Assembly (NCBI GenBank): GCA_963666875.2
Contig: CAXXPU010000016.1
Span: 62,001 to 126,000 of the forward strand
DNA from: G963662655 sp963666875
Lineage (GTDB): Bacteria > Cloacimonadota > Cloacimonadia > Cloacimonadales > JAIOQZ01
Direction of reading: 5' to 3'
DNA: 64,000 nt
The translations under genes were made by a program, and so were the position numbers. How positions within the stretch are numbered: the first letter of the stretch is position 1; every line of letters begins with the position of its first letter. Under the pieces are notes generated by a model. The model ran no database searches. It had not been told where the DNA came from and saw only the letters and a list, made by a program, of their open reading frames with translations. Positions 17,130 to 26,872 of this stretch are shown piece after piece.

Positions 17130-17444
17130 ATGTGTGACCGGGTAACCGAGATTTGGATGAGCGTCGCGCGGGTGGCGGTGCTTACCGGCAAGTCGGAAAA
17201 GACCGTGCGACGGTTAGCGACTACGGGGTATTACGAATCGCGCAAAATCTCGCTCACGACCAGGCGGGGTCAAACCCGCAAGACCTTCATCCGGGCCACG
17301 GACGAGCTGCGGGAGACGGAACTGCGCACGCGCAGGGAGAAGGGTTTTCGCGAGGCAGACGTGCTCAAGGTCGAGGAGGTCGAAGGCGAGGAGCCGCTGA
17401 TGCGCTACTACCTGTCCGACGAAGAGGTGCCGTATGAAGCCTGA
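17130..17444 (+). CDS. Small HTH DNA-binding protein preceding the transposase
   Basis: 104 residues; ATG 17130 after GGGGAGG at 7-nt spacing. Residues 5-35 (WMSVARVAVLTGKSEKTVRR) are a helix-turn-helix of the Mu-type/MerR-like class; a basic arm (TTRRGQTRKTF) and acidic tail follow. In Mu the equivalent DNA-binding module is the N-terminal domain of MuA itself; here it is a separate gene whose stop overlaps the transposase start by 11 nt. It may bind the phased repeats just upstream or the prophage ends. Confidence 0.65.
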   Translation: MCDRVTEIWMSVARVAVLTGKSEKTVRRLATTGYYESRKISLTTRRGQTRKTFIRATDELRETELRTRREKGFREADVLKVEEVEGEEPLMRYYLSDEEVPYEA

Positions 17445-19335
17445 GAGACCCAATGTCTCCCGCGAGGAACTCATGCGCGCCCTCACGTATGGACTGGAGA
17501 CTGAAAAGAACCGCGAGGCGGAGATTTTTACCGACAACCTGCCTCTGCACTCGGACAAGGAGGCCAGACTCTACGGCAGTTTCTGTTCCAAGGTCATCGA
17601 ACGGCTGGAAGGCTGTGAGTCGAAGGTGTCGGAGTGGAGGGCTATCACTGAAGACTACAACACGGGCCAACTGGTTCCAGCCCTGTTCGAGCTGAAGGGC
17701 AGGCGCACAGAGCGTGCCCTGCGACGCTGGGTGGAGTCCTACCAGACCGCCAACTTCGACTGCTACGCTCTCATCCATCAGGGCACGAGCCATCCGCAAG
17801 GGTCGCAAGGTCACGGGCGAGGAGCAGGCGGTGTTGCTGAACATCCTGCTCACGCCGAGGCGGGTCAAAATCGGCACCGCGATAACGCGCCTGAAGCAGA
17901 TGGAGATGCTGAGGATGCTGACCTCGCCCACGGATGAGCGGACGCTCCGCCGCTGGTGCGAGGACTGGTCGAAGCGGCATCCCGCCGAGTGGGCGCAAGC
18001 TCGCAACGGCAGCAAGTACGTCGCTGAGAAAATCATCAAGAGCATCCTGCGCGACCAGTCGAAGCTGCGGGTCGGGGACGTGTTCGTGGCCGACGGTCAC
18101 AAACTGGCCTTCGACATTATAAACCCCGAGACCGGCAAGCCTCAGCGGATGCTGCTCATCCTCATCATCGACTGGGCGTCGCGATATCCTGTCGGCGCCG
18201 CCCTTGCCACCAGCGAGAACAGCCAGCACATCTGCGTGGCCTTCCGCAACGCCTTCCTCACCTGGGGCGCGCTGCCGAAGTACGTCTATCTCGACAACGG
18301 CAAAGCCTTCCGCGCCAAGCTCTTCCACGGCGAATGGGAAAAGCACGACCTCGAGGACGAACTGGGGGGCATCTTCCCGCGCCTGGGCGTCGGCGTGACC
18401 TTCGCCAAGGAGTATAACGCCCAGTCCAAGGTCATCGAGAGGTTCTTCCACACGTTCCAGGAGCAGTTCGAGCGCTTCGTGAGCACCTTTCGCGGCGCGA
18501 ACGTCGCCGACAAACCGGCCACGCTGATGCGCAACGAGGACTGGATGCAGAAGATGTTCGAGGGTAAGGCCCCGACGGTCGCTGAAGCCATGAGCATGAT
18601 GGACTTCTACTTCCGGCACGTTTACGGCAACTACCCGCACGCCGGAATCGGCAACCGCAAGCCCTACGAGGTGTTCTCCTCGGCTCCGGTTCCCGACGAC
18701 CGCCGGGTGGAGCCGACCCGCCTGCACTACCTGATGCTGGCGGTGATGCGCCGCACCGTGAACGCCGAGGGCGTCATGCTACACAAACTGCGCTACTACA
18801 ACGAGGCCCTCGTCGATTACGTCGGGCAGCCGGTCAACATCCGCTTCGACTACGCCGAGAGCCGCTGGATAATGGTCTTCGACGACAGGACCGCTACATC
18901 TGCCACGCCGAGCTGCGCAGGACGCAACACCCCTTCATCCACCTCGACGAGGACAATCCGCAGTCCATCACCGACCTGCGCAAGGAGCTGAAGCAAATCA
19001 CGCGCATGCGCCGGAATGCCCGGCAGAGCACGAAGCGGGAGGTGAAGCAGGCGCAGGAGGCGGTGGACGTCATCATCAAGCGCGCGCCGCAGTTGCCCGA
19101 AGCGGAGACCGGCATCTTCAGCACCGAGCGGATGATACCCGCTCCGCCCCCCAAGCCTCTGAACATCGAGCAGAAGGGCATGGAGGCGTTCAAGCAACTG
19201 ACCGCGGGTAATGAAGCGGAGCCAGAAGAAACCACCATCGAGACTCCGGTAGTTGCGGAAATTGAAGACCTGCCCTTCCCGCAGGCGAAGCCAAAGAGCT
19301 TTGATGAGATGCTTAAAGCCATAGGAATCAAATAG
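17434..19335 (+). pseudogene. MuA-type DDE transposase, two frameshifts
   Basis: A GC-rich transposase readable in three frames. The middle frame holds the whole catalytic core: first Asp in FVADGHKLAFDI, second in YVYLDNGKAFRA, Glu in KVIERFFHTFQEQF, followed by the MuA beta-barrel region. The first shift lies near 17790 (one extra base before AIRKGRKVTGEEQ), the second near 18892 (one base missing; GACAGGGACCGC expected, giving RYICHAELRRTQHPF). The C-terminal tail ends KPKSFDEMLKAIGIK, the position of the MuB/ClpX-contacting tail. Restored length about 633 residues. As written it is inactive, so transposition would need a helper, unless the shifts are sequence errors. Confidence 0.8.
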
Positions 19336-19347
19336 AAAGGAGAAACC

Positions 19348-19605
19348 ATGCTGCAAGGAAAACTAGTGAAAACGCAGAACGTGCAGGAAGCCGAAAACTG
19401 CGTTCGCTACCTGCTCGACCGCCCCAAGATGGAGATGGTCGGGCTGGGACTGCTGTACGGCAAGCCCGGACTGGGTAAGACCACCTACGCCAGCCGCATC
19501 GCCTTCTCGCGCGGCTATATCTACCAGCGGCTGGAGGCCTGCATCCGGCCAAAGTCGTTCTGCGCCCAACTGCTGGAGGGCTTGAACCAGCGGTTCGGCG
19601 AGTAG
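19348..19605 (+). pseudogene. MuB-like ATPase, truncated by insertion
   Basis: 85 residues of an AAA+ ATPase with Walker A GKPGLGKTT at 38-46, preceded by a good SD (GAAAGGAG). MuB activates MuA and selects target DNA. Coding stops where IS-derived sequence begins, just after QRFGE, and Walker B and the remainder are not found further right. Start lies 12 nt after the transposase stop, the usual A-B order. Confidence 0.8.
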
Positions 19606-20644
19606 AGAAAACATACGACCAGCCAGAACAGCGTATTCAGTTTTTTCAGGCTCTGATACCGCATCAACTTCATCTCCTCCCATCCAAAATCCTGCTTGAG
19701 GTGACGATGCACTTCCTCAATTTTCCACCGCTGATAATAGCCTTTAATCGCAAACTCGACGATCTGTTTCTGCGACCAGTCGCGCCCGGGAAAGTCGCAC
19801 AGGAAGTAGAAATAGCCCTTTTTGTGCGGCGCGACAAACCGTGCTACAACAAGCCACATTTCCGCGATCTCCGGATTCTGCACAGGTGCGGGTTCAGGCG
19901 GACACCGACCCGTTTCAAACCAACATCGAACAGGTCGTTACCGCTGTGGATCCGATGTACCAGTTTCACTTTTTTCGCAACCTTATCAAACGACTCTTCC
20001 CGACCATTCACGACAAGGTTTCGCTTGGCTGTACTGCGGATGATGAACGCGTTACCGTTTCGAGTCAGGTGCCCAAGCATGCTTCGGCTGTCGAACCCGC
20101 GGTCCATGGTAAACACGCCGTGGTTGTTGCTATGAAGCGTGATATCGTCGATGCGATCAAGGGTTCGGTTCGCGATGCTGTCGTAATACGCCTCTGAGCT
20201 GTGCAAGTCGCTGCAAATCGGAACGATTGCAATCTCGTCGGGATTGCTTGATACGGAAATGAAGTTGATCAGGTTGTAGCCTTTCTCCATCCGGCTTTTG
20301 CTGCCGTCGTACACTTTTCGCAAGCCCTCCATTCGTTTCGCTGTGGGCTTGGTGATATCGCTGTCGTCGAGACTGATCACGTCGTTCTTGCCAATCTTGC
20401 GACACTGCTTCGAAAGCAACGGTTCGAGGATTTCACGATCCAGTTCTTCGCTCTGCAAATGGCGATAAAACCGCTCACAGGTCTTCTTCAAGAGGATCGA
20501 CTCGTTCATCTCGATGGCTGCGCGGCGGACGATTACACTCCGGCTGGAGAGCATTCCTTTCGCCATCTCACGCAAGAAACGGAAACGCGGTTTACTGAAG
20601 CACTTACGATATGGCTGGAAGAAATTTGATAATTTAGCTTGCAC
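19606..20644 (-). pseudogene. IS4-family DDE transposase, frameshifted
   Basis: Two frames: 20644 to about 19880 contains ISLDDSDITKP (first Asp) and VFTMDRGFDS (second Asp); the second frame contains YYQRWKIEEVHRHLK, the Y-(2)-R-(3)-E-(6)-K signature of IS4 elements with the catalytic Glu. The -1 shift occurs around NPHLC/NPEIAEMW at 19878-19885; there is no slippery heptamer, so programmed frameshifting is unlikely. The C-terminus runs out of IS sequence after FLYS. Confidence 0.75.
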
Positions 20645-20740
20645 TTCATTGATTTTCTGACTTTGTCATTTGGGCTCCTTTGGCTGTTTTGTGGTGAAAC
20701 AACTTTGTCTGAGGAGCCTTTTTTTGCAACTAAAATCCTG
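19606..20740 (-). mobile_element. IS4-type insertion remnant in MuB
   Basis: The IS-like DNA joins MuB at about 19602-19610 and extends past the transposase start into an AT-rich segment. I could not find matching terminal inverted repeats, and the transposase reading frame continues directly into MuB sequence, so the left end looks truncated. A GGCTCC...GGAGCC stem with a T-run (about 20668-20718) lies near the right border. Right limit is approximate. Confidence 0.55.
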
Positions 20741-20838
20741 CCCGAATCCTCTGATAATAAAGCTTAACATGGTTTCTACTCAAGAATTTCGGGGGGATGC
20801 ATCAAAGGTTCAAATCGTCTTTCAAGACAGATTCCTAT

Positions 20839-22233
20839 CTATTTTCCACCTTTTGCTTCAAGCAACTTGTAGGCTGACTTCTTACCATCAACCTTTGCAA
20901 CTTGCAATGGCGTCATTCCTCTACTATTCGTAGCATTAATGTTAGCCCCACCTTTTATCAGTTCTTCTATGTTCTTTAATTTCCCACTTGAAGCAGCATA
21001 ATGCAAAGGACATTCTCCTCGTTCATTAACACTGTTAGGATCATAATCTAGATCAATAAGAAATCTAACAACATCTTCAGATCCGATATTTGCTGCCATA
21101 TGAAGGAAATAATTCATTTTCGCTTTGGGTTGAGTTGACACCAATGCCCTGAAAACATCAAACCGATTAGGATTACCAACATCTAATAATTCATTAAATG
21201 CAACCTGCACTATAGATTGCCCGTAAACATCGGTGCAATCAGTTCTAGCGCCATGAGATACAAGCAACTCTACGATTTGGGGATTTCCTCGATACATTAT
21301 GCACGCCAAAGGAGTGGACCCAAAATTATTCATGCGATTGACATCAATTGATTTTGACAAAAGGAATTCACAGAACTTAACATTCTCTTTCCGACAGGCG
21401 AAATGCAACAAGGAGTCTCCCTTTTTATTAGTCGATTGAATTTCAACATCCAAAGATACTAAGAAGTCAATAAACTCTGCGTTATTCTCCTTTACAGCTA
21501 ACATTAAAGGTGTTTCGCCATTAATATCTACTGAGTTGATATCAGCTCCTTTTTCAACCAAATACTTCCCTAATCCCACATTGTTGCTTTCTGCTGCCAA
21601 TGAAAATGGAGTATCAAGATTGTTGTCTTTTGCATTTACATCAACTCCTTCCTTTAGTAATAGATCAACAATACTCTGACTGCTTGTTAAATGAGCTGCT
21701 GTGCGCCCAGCAAATCCGGTAGCATTAACGTCAGCACCTTTATTTATAAGAAATGCGACCATCTCTCGGTGATTACCTTCTGATGCCATAAGCAATGGGG
21801 TATTTTGGGAGAAGCCCCGAGCATTGATTTCTGCGTTATACTGAATCAATATTCCAGCAATATCGACATTGTTTCCACTTGCCGCATAGTGTAGGGGCGT
21901 ATCTAATCCAGCTCTTGATATATTCACATCAGCATTATTCTCGCAAAGTAACCTCACCAATTCAATATTTCCATTTAATACGGCATCATGCAAAGGAGAA
22001 ATCGATTGTTTGTTCCGGATGTTAATTACTGCACCATTCTGTATTAATTGCCTTACTGAATCAATATCATTGTTTTTTACTGCTCTATGAAGAGGAGTAA
22101 AACCTTCATCATCCACACAAATAGCGTAAGGTGATGGCTTTTTGCGTTTAAGACGCTTGATCCAGACGACAAAAAAAATTACCATTAGAAAAATTCCAAG
22201 AAAAATAATAAATCCCTGCACGCTCTCCTCCAT
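20839..22233 (-). CDS. Membrane-anchored ankyrin-repeat protein
   Basis: 464 residues. Residues 7-24 are a single membrane segment (GFIIFLGIFLMVIFFVVW) followed by a basic stop-transfer (KRLKRKKP). From residue 40 to the end there are about 12 ankyrin repeats (GFTPLHRAVKNNDIDSVRQL, LDTPLHYAASGNNVDIAGIL, GMTPLQVAKVDGKKSAYKLL). Ankyrin stacks bind proteins; partner unknown. The gene is markedly AT-rich relative to the GC-rich phage genes around it and runs opposite to them, so it is acquired cargo, possibly with the neighbouring IS. No enzymatic domain is attached. Confidence 0.85.
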   Translation of the reverse strand: MEESVQGFIIFLGIFLMVIFFVVWIKRLKRKKPSPYAICVDDEGFTPLHRAVKNNDIDSVRQLIQNGAVINIRNKQSISPLHDAVLNGNIELVRLLCENNADVNISRAGLDTPLHYAASGNNVDIAGILIQYNAEINARGFSQNTPLLMASEGNHREMVAFLINKGADVNATGFAGRTAAHLTSSQSIVDLLLKEGVDVNAKDNNLDTPFSLAAESNNVGLGKYLVEKGADINSVDINGETPLMLAVKENNAEFIDFLVSLDVEIQSTNKKGDSLLHFACRKENVKFCEFLLSKSIDVNRMNNFGSTPLACIMYRGNPQIVELLVSHGARTDCTDVYGQSIVQVAFNELLDVGNPNRFDVFRALVSTQPKAKMNYFLHMAANIGSEDVVRFLIDLDYDPNSVNERGECPLHYAASSGKLKNIEELIKGGANINATNSRGMTPLQVAKVDGKKSAYKLLEAKGGK

Positions 22234-22354
22234 AGTTCACACCAAATCAATAATAGTCGCCAATCGGGAAATCTCATGATGACTTGTATGATAGAAGTCC
22301 TTTAATATTGTCAAGTAAATTCACTGAAGCAAAAGAGAATACTTCTGAGTTTTA

Positions 22355-22612
22355 CTGTTCCAGCAGCTCACGATCGACGAAGAGGTCGATATCGATGACG
22401 AACTCGAGGATGGCGTAGTCGATGGCTTCCTTGATCTGTGCAACGGACTGCTCATCGCCCTCGACCGTAATCTTGAGATTGACGATGACGGGCTTCTCGA
22501 AGGTCTTTGTATGGTTCTGGATCGTCAGTTCGGCAACGATGCCAAGTTGATAGAGAAAGTCGCGGGTGGCCTTGTTGAGGTTTTCGGACTTGCTCTTGAA
22601 CTTGGTGATGAC
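22355..22612 (-). pseudogene. C-terminal fragment of an unidentified protein
   Basis: About 85 residues on the minus strand, ending LFVDRELLEQ, with a regular amphipathic pattern (VNLKITVEGDEQSVAQIKEA). It has no start of its own: to the right its frame runs into the duplicated gpF fragment read antisense. Probably the 3' end of a gene cut by the rearrangement that placed the 129-bp duplication here. Family not recognised. Confidence 0.4.
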
Positions 22613-22739
22613 TTCGCGGCGGCCATCAACCAGCCCACCAAGGCGTTCATGGAGCGCAACCTGCGTCTCGGCCTGCGCGACGCCCAGGTGATGGTTCCGG
22701 CGCGTTCCAGCGTGGGCTTGTGGGATCTCGAAGACCAGC
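22611..22739 (+). repeat. Displaced duplicate of a gpF segment (copy 1)
   Basis: 129 bp nearly identical to 26107-26235 inside the gpF-like gene; only two mismatches are seen (22678 C vs 26174 T; 22725 A vs 26221 G). Flanks are unrelated on both sides. Direct orientation, offset 3496 bp. Confidence 0.85.
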
Positions 22740-22999
22740 TGGACGACCTGAAATACCTGCTGGTGGAGCTTCATCCCACCGGCCAGCCCGAGGCGTTCGT
22801 GCTCGACCGCCAGGGCCGCTTCGCGCTCCATCTCGCCCGTCAAGTGGGCTGGGAGGAGCGCGACCTCCGCCTCTTTCTCCTCAAACGCTTCTCCAAGTCC
22901 CACTGGAACGCGCTGGAGCCCCGCGAGAAACGGGCTGTCATCGCCATGTTCCAGAACTACATCAAAAACACACCCATCAATAAACCTTTGGAGGATTTT
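22740..22999 (+). pseudogene. Early-region protein fragment (GemA/gp16-like?), lacking N-terminus
   Basis: About 85 residues (YLLVELHPTGQPEAFVLDRQ, later EERDLRLFLLKRFSKSHWNA) fused in frame upstream to the displaced gpF segment and downstream, with no stop codon, to the DUF3164 gene. Spacing and position resemble the gp16/GemA-like (DUF1018) early proteins of Mu relatives, but identification is weak. The lost N-terminus is explained by the same rearrangement as the duplication. Confidence 0.4.
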
Positions 23000-23602
23000 A
23001 TGCCTAAAAGCAACACACCCAGGGTCTTGGTCGATTCGCAGGGGCGCGAGTTTCCCGCCTCCATCATCGACAAGGAACTGGTTCGCCGCGACACCCTGGT
23101 TAATCGTATCGCCGAACGCGCCCGGAAACTGCAGGAGCGCATCGTCGCGGACAAGCAGAAGATGGTCGAGGAATTGGACAAGTACCTCGACGAACTGGCC
23201 CGTCGTAACGGTCTCAAGTGGCGCGGCAACGCCGAGCTGGTCAACTTCGACGAGAGCATGAAGGTCGAAGTTCGTTACCGCGAGCGCATCCAGTTCGGGG
23301 TCGAGCTACAGCTCGCCAAACAGAAGATCGACGAGTGCCTCTAGGAGTGGACGAGCGACTCCAACGCCAACCTCAAGGCGATTATCTCGGAGGCGTTCCA
23401 GGTCGATAAAAAGGGAGAAATCGCCAAGCATCGCATCCTCGCCCTGCGCCGCTACAACATCCAGGACACCACCTGGAAGGAAGCCCTGGAGCTGATCGAC
23501 AAGGCGATCCAGGTCACTTCGACAAAACAGTACATCGCCATCTACACCCGGCGCGAGGACGGCTCCTACGAGCAGGTCGTGCTCAATTTCTCGGCGCTCT
23601 GA
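23000..23602 (+). pseudogene. DUF3164-family Mu-like early protein with in-frame TAG
   Basis: 200 codons; ATG 23000 preceded by GGAGG. The sequence matches the DUF3164 pattern of Mu-like phages: DSQGREFPASIIDKELVRRD, then KIDECL-stop-EWTSDSN and EAFQVDKKGEIAKHRI. TAG at 23342-23344 (codon 115) occupies the position that is usually Arg in IDECIREW. The remaining 86 codons are clean and well conserved, so either a very recent nonsense change, suppression, or sequence error. Function of the family is unknown. Confidence 0.75.
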
Positions 23603-23705
23603 TGTTTCCAATCGGAGATTTCTTTCGCATCCACGGGCAGCGGTCTTTGACCCCGCGCGGGAACGGGTATAAGCTGCCCGTGGATGACTGAAGAGGAGCG
23701 CACGA

Positions 23706-23915
23706 ATGAGTATTTTCAACGACGAACGCTGCTACCGGCCGGACGAGATTGCCGACAAGCTGAACGCCGACATCTCGACGATCTACCGGCTGATCAAGGA
23801 TATTGACGACCCCCTGCCCGCCTTCCGGCTGAAGAACAACGGCCAGTTGCGGGTGCACGGCAAGGATCTGAACAGCTATCTCGACGCCCACCGGGTTGAC
23901 CCGCTGAACGAATAG
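23706..23915 (+). CDS. Small HTH protein (excisionase/MerR-like)
   Basis: 69 residues. RPDEIADKLNADISTIYRLI is a winged-helix/HTH, and LKNNGQLRVHGKDLNSYLDA completes the DNA-binding-domain (helix_turn_helix_17-like) fold used by excisionases and small phage regulators. SD GAGGAG upstream of ATG 23706. It ends 1 nt before the next start, in the early-to-late transition position where Mu has mor/C-type regulators. Confidence 0.65.
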   Translation: MSIFNDERCYRPDEIADKLNADISTIYRLIKDIDDPLPAFRLKNNGQLRVHGKDLNSYLDAHRVDPLNE

Positions 23916-23916
23916 C

Positions 23917-24366
23917 ATGGCCAACACCAAAGAGTTCAAGCTCAAGCGGGACAACTGCCGCGAAGCCTATCTGGACGGCAAGACCGACCCCGCCGAGTTG
24001 TGAGTCATCTTCGGCGTGGCCGAGATTACCGTGAAGAAGTGGATTAAGACCGGGCACTGGGAAGACCTGTTCCGCGAGGAGCACAAGCTCGACCGCGAGA
24101 TCAAGCTGGCTCGCAAGAAGGCCCTCATCCAGGCGCTACGCGAGTATGCCAAGAACCCCGCCGACACCGCTCTGCAGAGCCTGGTGAGCCTCATCAAGCA
24201 CGACCAGCGGGAGCAGGAACCGGCGAAGGAACTCAACGACTACATCGTCCGTTTCCTCGATCAAACGACCGATTACATGATTGAAAAGGGGCACGAAAGC
24301 CTGCTGAAGCTGTTCCAGGAGATCGTGCTCGATCTCGCCGAATACTTGCGCGTGAAGAATGGGTAG
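23917..24366 (+). pseudogene. Small terminase-like protein with in-frame TGA
   Basis: 150 codons, start MANTKEFKLKRDNCREAYLD, HTH-like DPAEL-stop-VIFGVAEITVKKWI, then an acidic/basic helical body ending EIVLDLAEYLRVKNG. The DNA-binding helix-turn-helix at the N-terminus and position directly before the large terminase fit the DUF1804/Mu gp26-27 type small subunit that recognises packaging DNA. TGA at 24001-24003 (codon 29) interrupts the HTH; ATG 24016 downstream could restart without the first HTH helix. Overlaps the large terminase by 8 nt. Confidence 0.6.
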
Positions 24367-25903
24367 AAGATTTATCCAGCGGCAGCAGAAGGCGCTCGCC
24401 GAGATCGCCGCCAAGACGTTATCGATCCTTCCATTCCCCGACGATACCCCCGAACAACGAGCCTCCCGCATCGCCAAGGTCAAGGGCCAGGGCTGGGAGG
24501 CCTTCTCCTTTTTCTGCCTGGGTTACTTCCCGCACGTCTTCGGCCTGCCCTTCTGCGAGGCGCACGAGGCGATGTTCCGCGAGGTGGAGGATCACAACGG
24601 GATTACCGCCATCACCGGCTTCCGGGGACTGGGCAAGACCGTCCTCATGGGCGTCGTCTATCCGATCTGGCGGATCATCCGGGGCGAATCCTACGTCATC
24701 CACACCGCCGCCGACATCGACCTGGCCGAGGAGAGGACGGCGTTCACCCTGCACGAGCTGCGAAACAATCGACGCCTGCTCGCCGACTTTCCCGAACTTA
24801 CACCGATGGACACCTTCCCGCTCGACTTCAACCTGCGCAACAAGTGCCGCATCCGGGCAAGATCGATCAAGCAGTCTCACCGGGGCACCATCAATCCGCA
24901 AACAGCGAAACGGCCCGGCATCATCGTTTGCGACGACATCGACAAGGAAGAGAACATGGGCAACCAGTCCATCGGCAGGCGGCGCATGGAGAAAATTCTG
25001 CACGAGCTGTCCGGCGCGCTGGCTCCCGACGGATCGGGCAAGGTGATCTGGCTGGGAAACCTCGTGCACCCGAACTACGCCATCTGCCAGTTCCTGGAAC
25101 TCGTAATCGCCGATCTGAAGGCCGATCGCCCCGACACCGACTTCCAACCCGTCCCGATTCTCCGGACGCGCCAACGGGCCATTCTGCGCTTTCCGCTGGA
25201 GACTCCGGAGGGAACCTCGGCCTGGGAGGAGCAGTACCCGACCGGATCGCTCCCCGATCTGCGGGCCAAGTTCGGCTTCACTGGCTACCAGCGCGAGATG
25301 CTGGGCATCCCGGTCATCGAGGGCAACATCTTCAAGCACCACTGGTTCCAGCGCTGGCGGTCTCTGCCGCCCATGAAGCGCGTCTGGCTCTACGCCGACC
25401 CCGCCTGGGGCGAGAAGGGCTGCTACAAGGCGATCATCTCGATCGGGTACGACGGCCGCCTCTTCCACGCGCTGGACGTGTGGGTGCGGCAGACCGAGAA
25501 CACGCGCTTCTTCACCAAGTTTCACGAGGTGTGGAACCACCTCAACGGCAGATACGGTGCGCGCTTCCGGGCCGCGATGGAGACCTCCTTCGGACAGGAG
25601 CACATCCTGGCGGACTTTGACCGCTGGTGCCTGGATACCGGGCTAGCGCCGATTAGTCGGCACATCAAGCGCATCGACAACCGCGAAAACAAGAACCTTC
25701 GCATCGAGCGCACCGAGACCGTCATCGAGACGGGTAAAGTCCTCTTCCCGGACGGCCAGGACACGCCGGTGCTCATCTCCCAGTTCCTGACCTACCCGGA
25801 CGGCTACATCGACGCCTGCGACGCGCTGGCGGGTTGTCTGGAACGCTTCGCCGAGTACGACATCGGCCGCAACCGCGTGCGGGTTCGACGGCTCGTTTTC
25901 TGA
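24359..25903 (+). CDS. Phage terminase large subunit (Mu gp28-like)
   Basis: 514 residues. Walker A GFRGLGKT near 87-94; Walker B region RPGIIVCDDIDKEEN; the C-terminal RNase H-like nuclease begins VWLYADPAWGEKGCYKAI with further acidic residues downstream (DRWCLDTG, YIDACDAL). The enzyme pumps and cuts phage DNA at the portal. Length is normal and the frame is intact. In Mu it is followed by the portal gene (gp29); here the next gene, 19 nt later, is gpF-like, with no portal. Confidence 0.9.
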   Translation: MGRRFIQRQQKALAEIAAKTLSILPFPDDTPEQRASRIAKVKGQGWEAFSFFCLGYFPHVFGLPFCEAHEAMFREVEDHNGITAITGFRGLGKTVLMGVVYPIWRIIRGESYVIHTAADIDLAEERTAFTLHELRNNRRLLADFPELTPMDTFPLDFNLRNKCRIRARSIKQSHRGTINPQTAKRPGIIVCDDIDKEENMGNQSIGRRRMEKILHELSGALAPDGSGKVIWLGNLVHPNYAICQFLELVIADLKADRPDTDFQPVPILRTRQRAILRFPLETPEGTSAWEEQYPTGSLPDLRAKFGFTGYQREMLGIPVIEGNIFKHHWFQRWRSLPPMKRVWLYADPAWGEKGCYKAIISIGYDGRLFHALDVWVRQTENTRFFTKFHEVWNHLNGRYGARFRAAMETSFGQEHILADFDRWCLDTGLAPISRHIKRIDNRENKNLRIERTETVIETGKVLFPDGQDTPVLISQFLTYPDGYIDACDALAGCLERFAEYDIGRNRVRVRRLVF

Positions 25904-25922
25904 GAACGTAGAGGGGGCTTGC

Positions 25923-26801
25923 GTGGACTATTACGACCGTGTGATGCTGGAATACTATCGCGTCCTCAACAACGCCTGGAAGACCGAAATCAAGGATGCG
26001 GCGAGAAGAGCCATCCAGATGCTCTCCGACCTGCCCCGGCACGAGAAGCTCTCCAAGACCCACATCGACCAACTCATCGAGGTCATCGGCTCCCAGCTCG
26101 GCGACGACTTCGCGGCGGCCATCAACCAGCCCACCAAGGCGTTCATGGAGCGCAACCTGCGTCTCGGCCTGCGTGACGCCCAGGTGATGGTTCCGGCGCG
26201 TTCCAGCGTGGGCTTGTGGGGTCTCGAAGACCAGCGGCTGTCGAACATCGTCCAGCAGCAGCAGACGTTCTGGGTCGGCAATCACTTCGAGACGGATGTC
26301 CGCAAGGGTTTTTCCGACACCCTCTCCACCGCCCTCGCCCAGGGTTACACCAAGGAGATGCTCACCGATGCGCTCAAGACCCAGTTCGCCGACCTGGCAG
26401 ACAAGTCCGCCGCCTACTGGCAGGGTCTGGCGGAGCACACCGCGCTACGGGTGAGGGAGTTCGGCAGGCTTCAGGGCTACAAGAAGGCGAAGGCGCAGTA
26501 CTACCGCTTGGTGGTGATTCTTGATGACCGCACCTCGGACATCTGTCGTGCCCTGGCCGCGCAGGACAAGGTCTATCTGCTCAACACCGCGCTCGAGGTC
26601 ATGGACAACCTGCAGTCGCTCAATACCCGCGCTTCCAGCCTGGACGACGCCCGTGACTACATCAAGGCACTGGCACCGTGGGTCAAAGACGACCAGGTGG
26701 TCTATAACGACGAGGATGAACCTATCGGGGTGTCGGGTGCCCACACGCCCTTCCCGCCCTTTCACTGGCGCTGCAGAACGACAACGGAGATTGTGGGATA
26801 A
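25923..26801 (+). CDS. Head morphogenesis protein (Mu gpF / SPP1 gp7-like)
   Basis: 292 residues from GTG 25923 after a GAGGGGG SD. The C-terminal half carries the minor head protein signature: LVVILDDRTSDICRALAAQD, then a PFPPFHWRCRTTT ending, as in gpF/gp7 proteins that join portal and capsid. Residues 62-104 are the segment duplicated at 22611-22739. Absence of a portal gene upstream and of capsid genes downstream leaves it without its usual partners. Confidence 0.8.
   Translation: MDYYDRVMLEYYRVLNNAWKTEIKDAARRAIQMLSDLPRHEKLSKTHIDQLIEVIGSQLGDDFAAAINQPTKAFMERNLRLGLRDAQVMVPARSSVGLWGLEDQRLSNIVQQQQTFWVGNHFETDVRKGFSDTLSTALAQGYTKEMLTDALKTQFADLADKSAAYWQGLAEHTALRVREFGRLQGYKKAKAQYYRLVVILDDRTSDICRALAAQDKVYLLNTALEVMDNLQSLNTRASSLDDARDYIKALAPWVKDDQVVYNDEDEPIGVSGAHTPFPPFHWRCRTTTEIVG
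26107..26235 (+). repeat. Source copy of the 129-bp gpF duplication (copy 2)
   Basis: In-frame part of the intact gpF-like gene, nearly identical to 22611-22739. Because it is continuous with the rest of the gene here, this is the parental copy. Confidence 0.85.
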
Positions 26802-26832
26802 GGAGAACTACGGGGTAGTGGAGTCCAACGAG

Positions 26833-26857
26833 GAAAACTGGCTGAATGCCAGTTTTC
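26833..26857. terminator. Bidirectional hairpin between convergent genes
   Basis: GAAAACTGGC (26833-26842), loop TGAAT, GCCAGTTTTC (26848-26857): a perfect 10-bp stem with an A-run before and T-run inside the arm, placed between gpF (+) and the next minus-strand gene. Confidence 0.65.
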
Positions 26858-26872
26858 GCTGCTTAAGAGGGA

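Noticed and set aside
19878..19885. Programmed -1 frameshift in the IS transposase
   Set aside because: No slippery heptamer or downstream stem is present at the shift point, and IS4 transposases are normally made from one frame.
24419..25603. Minus-strand frame opposite the large terminase
   Set aside because: Shadow of a conserved terminase; composition reflects the complement of GC-rich codons.
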